NCBI GenBank assembly: GCA_024998685.1
Contig: JACOEH010000030.1
Coordinates: forward strand, 1 to 57,996
Length of the DNA stretch: 57,996 nt
Origin: Nitrospira sp.
Lineage (GTDB): Bacteria; Nitrospirota; Nitrospiria; Nitrospirales; Nitrospiraceae
Direction: 5' to 3'
The translations under genes and the position numbers were made by a program. The notes beneath the pieces are model-generated. The model saw nothing but the letters and a program-made list of their open reading frames with translations. It did not search any database and was not told where the DNA came from. Below are positions 35,456 through 43,271 of this stretch, one piece after another. Every line of letters begins with the position of its first letter. Position 1 is the first letter of the stretch.

Positions 35456-37647
35456 ATGCGGCCAGTATCTTGGAGACATGTCTTCCTGTCATCGCTAACA
35501 ATGATAGCCAGGGCATTGATCTCAATGCAGAATCGGTCCGCGATGCCGCCAGAGGAAGATGGCGAGACATTTTAGGACGGCTCGGCATTGCGGTTCCCCC
35601 TACCCCAATGCAGCACGGCCCTTGCCCCGAATGTGGAGGAAAGGACCGGTTCCGGTTCGATGACTTGGACGGTCGAGGAACATGGTATTGCAATCAATGT
35701 GTCCCCAAAGCCGGTGATGGAATTGCGCTAGTACAAAATATCTTCGACTGCGAGTTCCGAGAAGCGTTGGAGCTTGTCGCTGATGAAATCGGCTACCACT
35801 CCCCCAAGGGAAATCAGAAACCAAGAATTGTTGCCACGTATGATTACACCGATAAGGCCGGGAAACTGCTCTTCCAAGTGGTGAGGTTTGAGCCTAAAGA
35901 TTTCCGGCAACGCCACCCAGATGGCCACAGCGGCTGGATTTGGAACCTCAAGGGAATTGAACCGGTCCTCTACAAGTTGCCCCAGCTGACAATGGCTTCA
36001 TCCGTTCTCATCGTGGAAGGCGAGAAAGACGTGGAAACCGCCTTTCAACTGGGGTTACCGGAGGGATGGGCTGCCACATGTAACCCCATGGGTGCAGGGA
36101 AATGGAAGGATGCCTATTCGGAGACCTTAACTGGCAAACACGTCGTTATTCTGCCGGATGCGGATGAGCCAGGAGCACAGCACGGTTTGTGCATCGCACA
36201 AGCCCTCAAGAATGAAGCGGCCAGTGTATCTCAACTCACCCTCCCTGAGGGCATCAAGGATCTCAGTGTATGGGCCACAAACCAAACGACCGACAGTTTT
36301 CGAGCATTGTTATCCACTGCTCAACCCTGGGATAGCATGCCCTCAGCTGTTAATCCCATCGTCCCGTCAGCGCCACGAGGGGCTCGCCCTGAACGATGGC
36401 CTGAGCTCGACAGCGCGGCACTCCACGGCCTAGCCGGTGAAGTCGTCCAGACCATTGGACCACACACCGAGGCCGATCTTGTCGCCATCTTGGTCCAACT
36501 CCTAGTGGCCTTCGGGAATTGCTTGAACCGTGCGCCGCATTTCCTCGCCGAAGCTGATCGCCATGGGATGAATCTCAATGCCGTCCTGGTTGGTGAGACG
36601 GCCAAGGGGCGAAAAGGGACGAGTTGGGGACATGTCAGACGGATATTTCAATCGGTAGACTGTGACTGGGTAAGCACACGGATTCTGAATGGTCTGTCCT
36701 CTGGCGAGGGGCTGATATGGGCCGTCCGTGACGAAATCACCAAAGACGAGCCCTTACGCGAGGGTGGCCGTGTGACGGGCGAGTTTCAAACCGTCGTCAC
36801 AGATCGCGGGGTCACAGATAAGCGCTTATTGGTCTTGGAATCGGAATTTGCGGGAACCCTTCGCGTCATGGGGCGGGACGGCAACACCCTCTCGGCCATC
36901 GTCCGGCAAGCCTGGGACTCGGGAAACCTTCGCACGATGACGAAGAATTCTCCAGCACAGGCCACGGAGGCGCACATCTCCATCATTGCCCATATCACGA
37001 AAGATGAGTTGTGCCGGTTGCTTGATGCCACGGAGGCGAGCAACGGCTTCTGCAATCGGTTCCTTTGGGTATGCGTTAAGCGCTCCAAGATGTTGCCTGA
37101 AGGAGGCAACCTGTCCGATTCTGCTCTTGATCCCTTGGCTCGGCGACTCAGCGAAGCAGTTCAGTTCGGGCGAGGGATGGGAAAAATCGAACGGGACGAA
37201 GCTGCACGGGCCCAATGGCGTGAAGTCTATCCTGCTCTCTCCGAAGGAAAGCCCGGACTCCTCGGTGGCGTGGTGAGCCGAGCCGAGGCCCAGGTCATGC
37301 GGCTCGCCTGTCTCTATGCCTTACTCGATAGGTCGTATGTCGTCACCCCTGTTCACCTCAGGGCCGCCTTAGCGGTGTGGGAGTACTGTGAAGCGAGTAC
37401 GCAATATATCTTCGGACACCGGTTAGGTGATCCGATCGCTGATGGACTGCTCTCCGCACTGCGCCAACACCCCCAGGGTATGACGAAGACAGAAATCCGA
37501 GACTGGTTTGGTCGGAATCGCAAGGCATCTGAGATTGATCGTGGGTTAGCTGTTCTCGCCAATCAAGAATTGGCTCGGACAGTAGAGGTCCGATCAAGCG
37601 GTCGCCCTATTGAACGATGGTTAGCCATGGCAGGAACAACGACATAA
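35452..37647 (+). CDS. Primase-helicase with zinc finger, TOPRIM and DUF3987-like domains
   Basis: A 731-residue replication protein. Residues about 58-90 hold a P4-type primase zinc finger (CPECGGKDRFRFDD, then WYCNQC). A TOPRIM-like domain follows (SVLIVEGEKDVETA; VVILPDADEPGAQH). The second half (about 330-660) resembles DUF3987 helicase-like proteins (FGNCLNRAPHFLAEADRH, VLVGETAKGRKGTSW replacing a Walker A loop). A winged-helix-like end follows (GMTKTEIRDWFGRNRKASEI). It most likely primes and unwinds DNA at an origin on the element, perhaps the repeat cluster directly downstream. Confidence 0.85.
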   Translation: MNAASILETCLPVIANNDSQGIDLNAESVRDAARGRWRDILGRLGIAVPPTPMQHGPCPECGGKDRFRFDDLDGRGTWYCNQCVPKAGDGIALVQNIFDCEFREALELVADEIGYHSPKGNQKPRIVATYDYTDKAGKLLFQVVRFEPKDFRQRHPDGHSGWIWNLKGIEPVLYKLPQLTMASSVLIVEGEKDVETAFQLGLPEGWAATCNPMGAGKWKDAYSETLTGKHVVILPDADEPGAQHGLCIAQALKNEAASVSQLTLPEGIKDLSVWATNQTTDSFRALLSTAQPWDSMPSAVNPIVPSAPRGARPERWPELDSAALHGLAGEVVQTIGPHTEADLVAILVQLLVAFGNCLNRAPHFLAEADRHGMNLNAVLVGETAKGRKGTSWGHVRRIFQSVDCDWVSTRILNGLSSGEGLIWAVRDEITKDEPLREGGRVTGEFQTVVTDRGVTDKRLLVLESEFAGTLRVMGRDGNTLSAIVRQAWDSGNLRTMTKNSPAQATEAHISIIAHITKDELCRLLDATEASNGFCNRFLWVCVKRSKMLPEGGNLSDSALDPLARRLSEAVQFGRGMGKIERDEAARAQWREVYPALSEGKPGLLGGVVSRAEAQVMRLACLYALLDRSYVVTPVHLRAALAVWEYCEASTQYIFGHRLGDPIADGLLSALRQHPQGMTKTEIRDWFGRNRKASEIDRGLAVLANQELARTVEVRSSGRPIERWLAMAGTTT

Positions 37648-37711
37648 ACGACTTATACGACCAAAACGATGATCCCCAGACACTTATGTCGTTCATGTCG
37701 TTTATGTCGTA
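37639..37711. repeat. Inverted repeat and three 9-base tandem repeats, possible origin iterons or operator
   Basis: ACGACATAAACGAC (37639-37652) is the exact complement of GTCGTTTATGTCGT (37697-37710). The right half is made of three tandem units, TATGTCGTT, CATGTCGTT and TATGTCGTA (37685-37711). The cluster lies at the 3' end of the primase gene and runs into the ribosome site of the next gene. Tandem units favour a protein-binding iteron array; the long inverted repeat could also form a terminator stem, but there is no T-tract. Confidence 0.6.
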
Positions 37712-37723
37712 AGGAGAGGAACG

Positions 37724-38032
37724 ATGGGACAGTATCTCGACAAGTTGAAGCATTTTGAACCTCCTCAACAATCGGCTCTACCGGCTTTCTCTCGCCGCGT
37801 CAAAATCGACCCGGCTACCGCCAATGCTCGGGCGATCTATTGGGAGACCGGCACTGGCCATATTCTTGGGCCCGCCATTCCGGAGTTCCTGGCCCAAGAT
37901 GGGCAGGACTTTTGGATTGTGACCACACTTGAGGGGCAGATCCGATGGATTCATGCTGATCGGTTGCGAGCGCGTCAAGCCTTCCTCAGACAATCCGAAG
38001 TTCGAGAGGTAGAGCTGATTCGGTCGCTCTGA
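37724..38032 (+). CDS. Element-encoded hypothetical protein
   Basis: A 102-residue soluble protein with a good ribosome site (AAGGAG). It begins MGQYLDKLKHFEPPQ and contains ARAIYWETGTGHILGPAIPEF and DFWIVTTLEGQIRWIHADRLRAR. No family is recognised. It is the first gene after the primase and the repeat cluster, so its expression may be linked to replication of the element. Confidence 0.65.
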   Translation: MGQYLDKLKHFEPPQQSALPAFSRRVKIDPATANARAIYWETGTGHILGPAIPEFLAQDGQDFWIVTTLEGQIRWIHADRLRARQAFLRQSEVREVELIRSL

Positions 38033-38204
38033 CGTAGCAAGAGAGGTTTAGGCGTCCATGATCTTCCTGAAGGAACAGAAGCAATGCGGCACTCAAATCG
38101 GTGAGTGTGAGCTTGTCCCCGCCATCGTCTGCAGGAGCATCACAAATGCTCTCAGACTATTGGAAGGATGTTGCTGAAGAAGTTGAACTAGAGAAGGAAC
38201 CACG

Positions 38205-38705
38205 ATGAAACATCAGCGCAAGGAAGGCAAGGCGAGAAAGCTCAACAGAAAGCAGGTGCTGGACCTCCATGCCCGGGGGTTCTCGGCACCCGAGATTGCC
38301 CAACAGCAGGGGGTGGCGCACTCAACCGTGTGGCGCTTCTTAGAGCGGATGAAGCCAGAAATCGGGGCTGTTGAGATATTTAAACAGAATCGGGCTGATG
38401 TGTTGGCGAGGATTCAAGCCAAGTCGTTAGATGCTCAAGAGCGAATTATCGACACGCTGGATGATGGGCTCCTCGCCGCACTCACGCCCAGCCAAAAAAG
38501 CTCCATGCTCATCGCTCTCAACGCGCAGAGCGGGACCGCATTTGATAAAGAACGTTTGGAGCGCGGACAGAGCACGGCCAACATCAGCACGATCTCTCGC
38601 ATGATCGATAATCAAGTCTCCACGCTCTTCAAGCGAGCGGTCATACAGAAGATGGAGGCTAAGCCTGTTAAGGTGAATGCCGACGAGGAAACACAGTCAA
38701 AATAA
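38205..38705 (+). CDS. HTH protein, terminase small subunit-like or regulator
   Basis: A 166-residue protein with a clear resolvase-type HTH at residues about 15-50 (LNRKQVLDLHARGFSAPEIA, then GVAHSTVWRFLERM). The rest is helical and Gln/Lys-rich, similar in layout to phage proteins that bind DNA as oligomers. A strong ribosome site (GAAGGA) precedes the ATG. It could be a small-terminase-like packaging adaptor or a transcription regulator; the sequence does not decide. Confidence 0.65.
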   Translation: MKHQRKEGKARKLNRKQVLDLHARGFSAPEIAQQQGVAHSTVWRFLERMKPEIGAVEIFKQNRADVLARIQAKSLDAQERIIDTLDDGLLAALTPSQKSSMLIALNAQSGTAFDKERLERGQSTANISTISRMIDNQVSTLFKRAVIQKMEAKPVKVNADEETQSK

Positions 38706-38912
38706 TGTTCATTTGCGCGCGGCATCAGAAGTAATAAGTTTCCTTCAGTATACCGTCCTTTTGAAATCCTGCTTATCTCGAAGGCTAAGCCGTGCCGAAG
38801 TAATAAGCATTTCCTCTAGGCCTCCCCATTTAGTCATAACACTTGCCAGAGCACTTGAAGCTCACGGTACCTGTTGGGCTTATTGAGTAGGCCGGGAGAC
38901 CGAGCACGTGAA

Positions 38913-39407
38913 TTAAAATAAAATCACCAGCGATCCAAAGACTATTGCTAGTAGGATTGCAAACAGGAAAACTGAAAGCGCGAGTGGTATTTCCATGAAT
39001 AGGTAAAACACCATCTTATGAACCCCAAACCAATCCTGTGGGTCTCTAAGCCATTGGAGAAAGCTTGCCGGTAAAAAATCCTTGAAGGCTGTGAATAAGA
39101 ACCAGTCAGGCCAATCCCCGGTTTTGAGGTAAACCAGAACTTGAAGTGTGAGAATCAAAGCACTTGCAAGCGACAATGATCCAAAGGCGACAAGTGGGAG
39201 TTCTATGATCATGTCTTTGATCATGCCCTTCAAGCCAGCTGCAACTGGCTTCTTTGTTGGGGTGGGCAGATCAGGGTCTATAGGCCATTCTATGGGTTTG
39301 CCTTCCATTAGCTGGACAAGCTGCAGACCGGTCAGATCCTCACTCTTTACGCCCATGCGCTCAAGGTCTGCATTTGTCACGAGTCTCTTTTTCGGACGCT
39401 TCGCCAT
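38913..39407 (-). CDS. Membrane protein, last gene of the cargo block
   Basis: A 164-residue protein with a basic cytoplasmic N-terminus of about 65 residues (MAKRPKKRLVTNADLERMGV), then hydrophobic segments at about 70-92, perhaps 97-110, and 135-163 (LSVFLFAILLAIVFGSLVI). It begins three bases after the stop of the SNase gene. No family is recognised. Its position suggests it works with the exported nuclease and helix-hairpin-helix protein at the inner membrane. Confidence 0.65.
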   Translation of the reverse strand: MAKRPKKRLVTNADLERMGVKSEDLTGLQLVQLMEGKPIEWPIDPDLPTPTKKPVAAGLKGMIKDMIIELPLVAFGSLSLASALILTLQVLVYLKTGDWPDWFLFTAFKDFLPASFLQWLRDPQDWFGVHKMVFYLFMEIPLALSVFLFAILLAIVFGSLVILF

Positions 39408-39410
39408 GGA

Positions 39411-39881
39411 TTATCTTGTACTCTTCCGCCACTCCCAAGGCGGTATAGGGTCGTGGTCAATCCATAATCCTTTCTTCTCCTCTCGTGCTTCATTCTCTAA
39501 CGCTTCAAGGGCCGTATTGTCGGGCGCATACTTGCGATACCACCAGCACCAGCCGTCCTTCACCAATTGGTGATTGACGTTGGTCTCGTCCGCGAGCAGC
39601 ACGTCGGCCAGGATGCGCCGATATTTATCCTTGCCGTAGATCTGCAGGGTGACTTCCTGGGCGAAGATCAGGGATGAAATGGCTTGCTTGGCATTATTGC
39701 CGAAGGGTTGCCCCTTCTCGGGGCAGTCTATGCCATGGAGACGAACCCGCTGAGCCTTTCCATTGTGCAGAACTTCAATGGTGTCCCCGTCGAGGATTCG
39801 CACCACTTCACCCGTGAATGGGAAGGCGTCGGCTCCACTAAAGAGCAGGAGGAGCACCAGGAGGGAAATTAGTTGTCTCAT
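39411..39881 (-). CDS. Exported thermonuclease (SNase family)
   Basis: A 156-residue protein with a signal peptide (residues 1-19, LISLLVLLLLFSGADA). The SNase-like domain shows VVRILDGDTIEVLHNGK, the Arg of RVRLHGIDCPE, then KGQPFGNNAKQAI and YGKDKYRRILADVLL, which contain the usual Asp, Arg, Glu and Arg active-site residues. It should degrade DNA and RNA in the periplasm or outside the cell, using calcium. It is part of a tightly spaced minus-strand block with an exported DNA-binding-type protein upstream and a membrane protein downstream. Confidence 0.88.
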   Translation of the reverse strand: MRQLISLLVLLLLFSGADAFPFTGEVVRILDGDTIEVLHNGKAQRVRLHGIDCPEKGQPFGNNAKQAISSLIFAQEVTLQIYGKDKYRRILADVLLADETNVNHQLVKDGWCWWYRKYAPDNTALEALENEAREEKKGLWIDHDPIPPWEWRKSTR

Positions 39882-39899
39882 GAAGGTGACGAATAGCAG

Positions 39900-40202
39900 C
39901 TATTTCTGCCGTGCCACAACTTTGTCCTTGATCTTGTCATAGGTGGCCTGGGGAATAATCTTCTTCTGGATCAGTTCATCCTTTCGAGCATAAGGCCGGC
40001 CTTTGATGATCTTGTCGGCATAGGCCTCACCAATCCCGGAGAGCCCTTTGAGTTGGTCTGCCGTAGCGCTGTTGAGATCAAGGAGGTCGGCAGCGTGAAC
40101 CATGGTGGGATTCAGTACGCTTAGAGAAACGACCGGCACGGCTCCGAAGAGTAGTATCCCTAGACTGGCACGCATGACCCATGCTTTGGCAGTGGCGAAC
40201 AT
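39900..40202 (-). CDS. Exported ComEA-like helix-hairpin-helix protein
   Basis: A 100-residue protein starting at 40202, set by AAGGAGG. A signal peptide (residues about 1-37, ending VHAAD) is followed by a single helix-hairpin-helix unit: [19 protein letters not shown], then [18 protein letters not shown]. This is the ComEA fold that binds double-stranded DNA in the periplasm during uptake. It lies between an unknown gene and the exported nuclease, 18 bases from the latter, in the same operon. Confidence 0.8.
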   Translation of the reverse strand: MFATAKAWVMRASLGILLFGAVPVVSLSVLNPTMVHAADLLDLNSATADQLKGLSGIGEAYADKIIKGRPYARKDELIQKKIIPQATYDKIKDKVVARQK

Positions 40203-40216
40203 CACGACCTCCTTCG

Positions 40217-40567
40217 TCAATGTGTGGTCCCTCGGGTGATTCGTGCACCCATCTCTATAATCCGTCCAACCTGCTCAAGGAGTTCTAAAGATTGCTTGGA
40301 GTCCATGCCATGCTGATTGAGGACGGCCAGAATATCATCAATGACCTTCTCTTCGGTCTGCGAGAGGAGATAGGGCGACGGAAACACGGTCTCAGGGATA
40401 CGAGCCTGTGGGGTCTTCTTGCGGAGCTCGGCAATGATGTCATACAGATCCTGTTTGGTGCAGAGGCCCTTTCGTTCCAGCACCTCCACAAGAGCAGCAA
40501 TCTCCCACATGTTAGAGATAGTGGCTTCCTCAAGGGACATGCTGTCCCGCTTGGGTCGGTCACTCAT
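40217..40567 (-). CDS. Element-encoded helical hypothetical protein
   Basis: A 116-residue protein. The start at 40567 overlaps the stop of the PilZ gene by four bases (ATGA), which makes it preferable to the longer frame from 40666. Helical throughout ([38 protein letters not shown]), with no signal peptide. Not recognised. It is probably a cytoplasmic member of the cargo block. Confidence 0.65.
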   Translation of the reverse strand: MSDRPKRDSMSLEEATISNMWEIAALVEVLERKGLCTKQDLYDIIAELRKKTPQARIPETVFPSPYLLSQTEEKVIDDILAVLNQHGMDSKQSLELLEQVGRIIEMGARITRGTTH

Positions 40568-40881
40568 AACGCCTGGGTGCGCTCCTGAATGTAGGTCCTG
40601 AGGCGTGCGCGCGCCGTCTTGTTCATCGCCAGAGTCTCTAACCCGAAGTCCTCGTCTCGCACCCATCGGACTACGCCAGCGAGGATCACAATGGGTTGAT
40701 TCGTCGGCAGGGTCATTGAGAGCGAGCAGATATCACCGAGCGTTAATGGGAGATTCCCCGAGAGACGCCATCCAGCAGAGGAGAGATTCCAGATCATACC
40801 TTGTCCCTGCTGAGACCAGTTTTCGTAGGTCGCGGGGATGACGACAGGAAAACGACGGTACGGACGCACGACAAAGGCCAT
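40564..40881 (-). CDS. PilZ-domain protein
   Basis: A 105-residue single-domain PilZ protein. The cyclic-di-GMP-binding motifs are present: RxxxR in RPYRRFPV and NxSxxG in WNLSSAGWRL. The start at 40881 (MAFVVRPYRR) is preferred over 40902. PilZ proteins couple cyclic-di-GMP to pili, exopolysaccharide or secretion. It heads four more minus-strand genes with overlaps or short gaps down to 38913, so it may tie expression or activity of the block to cyclic-di-GMP. Confidence 0.82.
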   Translation of the reverse strand: MAFVVRPYRRFPVVIPATYENWSQQGQGMIWNLSSAGWRLSGNLPLTLGDICSLSMTLPTNQPIVILAGVVRWVRDEDFGLETLAMNKTARARLRTYIQERTQAL

Positions 40882-41022
40882 AGAGACCTCACGAAAGGTC
40901 AAATTCTAGGAGGCGAGAGGCGTGATCTGCAATAGGTCTTTGGGAGGAGGGGCTGAGATAAGTGGCGGGTACGTCAAGCAGCGATCACTTCCCCTTCGGC
41001 AGCGCTGCCCGTTACGCCTCAG

Positions 41023-41227
41023 TCAAGATTCACGTTCTCTACGTCGCCTCGTTAACGACCAGACCAACGCTCCCATCCAGCCTATTCCTGTCCACCCTAG
41101 CGAGAGATTCACAATACAAAATCGGCACGCAGTTGGGATGCCCTCGCGCAAGGGCGATAAAGGTGGGAAGGCAATACGCGAACGCCGTGCCCAAGACATA
41201 GAGGCGAGTGACGATATCATCGTCCAT
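41023..41227 (-). pseudogene. Superinfection-immunity-like membrane protein, frameshifted
   Basis: Two overlapping minus-strand frames together give one protein of about 68 residues. The first frame (from ATG 41227) supplies LYVLGTAFAYCLPTFIALAR-GH; the second supplies CIVNLSLGWTGIGWMGALVW followed by SLTRRRRE. The combined pattern, a LPTxIALxRGH segment then NLxLGWTxIGWxxALVWS, matches the Imm_superinfect family (T4 Imm-like), two-TM proteins that block DNA entry of related phages. One extra base near 41117-41126 splits it. It could be a sequencing or assembly error rather than decay. It lies just upstream of the PilZ-led block on the same strand. Confidence 0.65.
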
Positions 41228-41265
41228 GAGGCACCCCTTTCTTCGGGACCGTATGGTTCTCTCTG

Positions 41266-41451
41266 TTACTTCCCCTTCGGCAGCTGCCCCTTCTTTTCTA
41301 GCTCTGTCACGTGATGATCGAGAATTTTTGTCACGTACTCCTTCAAAGAAGCATGTTCCAATGCTGCTGCAGCTTTGATCTTAGCAATCAAGTCCTTTGG
41401 CATATCCCTTAAGTTTAGAACGGTTAATTCGGCTTTGGGGTCGGACTTCAT
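41266..41451 (-). CDS. Small ribbon-helix-helix protein
   Basis: A 61-residue protein (start 41451 chosen; longer starts at 41532 or 41577 add a stretch unlike the family). AELTVLNLRDMPKDLIAKI, then EHASLKEYVTKIL, fits the Arc/FitA type of ribbon-helix-helix fold. These proteins are antitoxins or repressors; no toxin gene follows it, so a repressor of the divergently read integrase side is more likely. The ribosome site is weak. Confidence 0.55.
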   Translation of the reverse strand: MKSDPKAELTVLNLRDMPKDLIAKIKAAAALEHASLKEYVTKILDHHVTELEKKGQLPKGK

Positions 41452-41557
41452 GAAGGCAAGGGTACTCAATTCATTAGATTCAGTCAAACACCACTTGACA
41501 CCATAAGATACAAAATGTACATCAGTAGTCATTGGTTCATCGAGAAAGGAGCAATCT

Positions 41558-41710
41558 ATGAAGATGCAACGGCTCAATATTCAACTTATGCAATCACTCA
41601 AATCGCAGATCGATTCCCTCCGTCTGCGCGGCACCAGTGCGGCGGGGCTCATTCGGCATTTGTTAGAGCGACATTTCAATTCGACGGGAGTAAGGCAGAA
41701 AGGACGGTGA
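41558..41710 (+). CDS. Very small ribbon-helix-helix protein before the integrase
   Basis: A 50-residue basic protein with a strong ribosome site (AAAGGAG, seven bases before the ATG). The sequence RLNIQLMQSLKSQIDSLRLR followed by GTSAAGLIRHLLERHF fits a CopG-like ribbon-helix-helix: a short strand, then two helices. It ends four bases before the integrase start, so the two are co-translated. Probable role: integrase regulator or excisionase-like factor. Confidence 0.65.
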   Translation: MKMQRLNIQLMQSLKSQIDSLRLRGTSAAGLIRHLLERHFNSTGVRQKGR

Positions 41711-41713
41711 ACG

Positions 41714-42784
41714 ATGGCACGGTCAACACGAGGGCTTTACAAACGCGGCAATACCTGGTGGATGACCTATCGGGATGCGATCGGTATCCAACGCTTCGAG
41801 TCGTGCAAGACCTCGAATAAGAAGGAGTCGGAACAGCGGCTCATTGAGCGTCGCAAGGAAACGATGGAAGGTAATCTACCGACCCCCTTGATCAAGCCGT
41901 TGCCCCTTGATGAGCTCATGCAGCGCTATCTCGCCTTTGTGGGCCATCAGCGGGCCGTGGACAGCAAGAAGATTCACTTTGCTCATTTCGCCCGCGTGTG
42001 GGGCAATCCGCTGATCCATACGTTGACCGTGGAAGTCCTCGACCAGTATCGCACGCGCCGTCTCAGTGAGAATGTGACCCCTGCCACTATCAACCGAGAA
42101 ATGTCCACACTGAAACATGCCTTGAGTAAGGCGGTCGAGTGGAAGCTCCTCCGCAAGACCGCACGGGAAGAGCTGGTAGCTATTCGGAAGTACCAAGAGC
42201 CAGATGGCCGGTTGCGATATCTCTCCGGAGACGCTGAAGCTGAGCGGCTCCTCCAAGCCTGTGAGACATGGCTCAAGCCAATCGTGCAGACCGCGCTTCA
42301 TACCGGCATGCGGAAGGGGGAACTGCTGGGCCTCACGTGGGACTGTGTGGATATGACCCATGGGTTTATCAGACTCAAGCAGACGAAGAACGGGAAAGCA
42401 CGGGCGCTGCCCCTCAATGAAACCCTGTGGGGCCTCTTCAGCGGCTTACGAACCCACCTTGATGTCCCATGGGTCTTTCATGATGATGCCGGGCATCGGT
42501 GGAACGATGTGCGGCACGGCTTTGAGCGGGCCTGTGAGGCCGCAGGGTTGACGGATTTTCACTTCCATGATCTCCGCCATACCTTTGCCTCCTGGCTCAT
42601 TATGCGAGGCGTCCCGTTGGCGACGGTCAGTAATCTCCTTGGACACACCACGCCGACCATGACACTCCGCTATGCGCACCTGTCCCCCAAGCATCTCACG
42701 TCAGCGGTACGAGTGCTTGACCGTATTTCTAGCCAGCCTCAACCTGAACGGGCGGACACAATATTGCTCGGTTCAAGAGAATAG
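41714..42784 (+). CDS. int: Tyrosine integrase of the element
   Basis: A 356-residue site-specific recombinase. It has an N-terminal arm-binding-like segment (MARSTRGLYKRGNTWWMTYR), a SAM-like core-binding domain (about 65-155), and a catalytic domain with Arg in TGMRKGELLGL, Lys in RLKQTKNGKARALPL, HxxR in FHDLRHTFASW, and the nucleophile Tyr in MTLRYAHLS after LGHTTPT. All catalytic residues are kept. It reads toward the right att site, about 490 bases away. It should cut within the 12-base core shared by the two ends. Confidence 0.95.
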   Translation: MARSTRGLYKRGNTWWMTYRDAIGIQRFESCKTSNKKESEQRLIERRKETMEGNLPTPLIKPLPLDELMQRYLAFVGHQRAVDSKKIHFAHFARVWGNPLIHTLTVEVLDQYRTRRLSENVTPATINREMSTLKHALSKAVEWKLLRKTAREELVAIRKYQEPDGRLRYLSGDAEAERLLQACETWLKPIVQTALHTGMRKGELLGLTWDCVDMTHGFIRLKQTKNGKARALPLNETLWGLFSGLRTHLDVPWVFHDDAGHRWNDVRHGFERACEAAGLTDFHFHDLRHTFASWLIMRGVPLATVSNLLGHTTPTMTLRYAHLSPKHLTSAVRVLDRISSQPQPERADTILLGSRE

Positions 42785-42860
42785 AATCAGGAAAGACCAG
42801 GCTTGGATAGTGTCGCGGGTGAAGGAATGGGCTCTTCGAATACGCCATACTTCTTAACAT

Positions 42861-43085
42861 CTAGCCTTCTCCTGTGTTCTCTTCTATTCGTGAGAAGCGG
42901 GGAACGGATACGCCTCCTTGCTTGATGCGCTCAGTAAACATGGCCAGAGGTCTTATCCAGAGATCTCGATCGCCATACAACGCCCGATACACGACGAACT
43001 CCTCTTCCGTTTCTGAATGCCTGGCGACGCCCAACAATTCATACTGTTGGCCTTTATAGTGACGGTACACCCCGGGTAAGACCAT
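42861..43085 (-). CDS. DUF1653-family small protein
   Basis: A 74-residue protein with the DUF1653 pattern: GVYRHYKGQQYELLGVARHS at the start, then VVYRALYGDRDLWIRPL and VPRF near the end. A good ribosome site (AAGGAG) precedes the ATG at 43085. The family is widespread and of unknown function. It lies between the integrase and the right att site, pointing inward. Confidence 0.8.
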   Translation of the reverse strand: MVLPGVYRHYKGQQYELLGVARHSETEEEFVVYRALYGDRDLWIRPLAMFTERIKQGGVSVPRFSRIEENTGEG

Positions 43086-43122
43086 CTCGACAGCTCCTTA
43101 GAATGTGGACAACCGCGTCGTC

Positions 43123-43141
43123 ACTTGACAATTACTTGACA
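43123..43141 (+). repeat. Paired direct repeats near right end, possible integrase arm site
   Basis: ACTTGACA at 43123-43130 and 43134-43141, the same sequence, spacing and orientation as the pair at 33483-33501. It lies about 137 bases inside the right core; the left pair lies about 119 bases inside the left core. Confidence 0.55.
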
Positions 43142-43271
43142 ATTTCGCCCAACACAAGCCAAGACGAGAGAGTAGCAGGTGTCATGAATGAAACAATAAC
43201 ATCTGAAACGCATTGATAGGCAAGGGGAATGTTGTGTCGTGCCAACGATAAGCCTGATTCGGATACCCCTG

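Noticed and set aside
38058-38177. 39-codon plus-strand ORF inside the element
   Set aside because: No ribosome site and no recognisable feature; probably chance.
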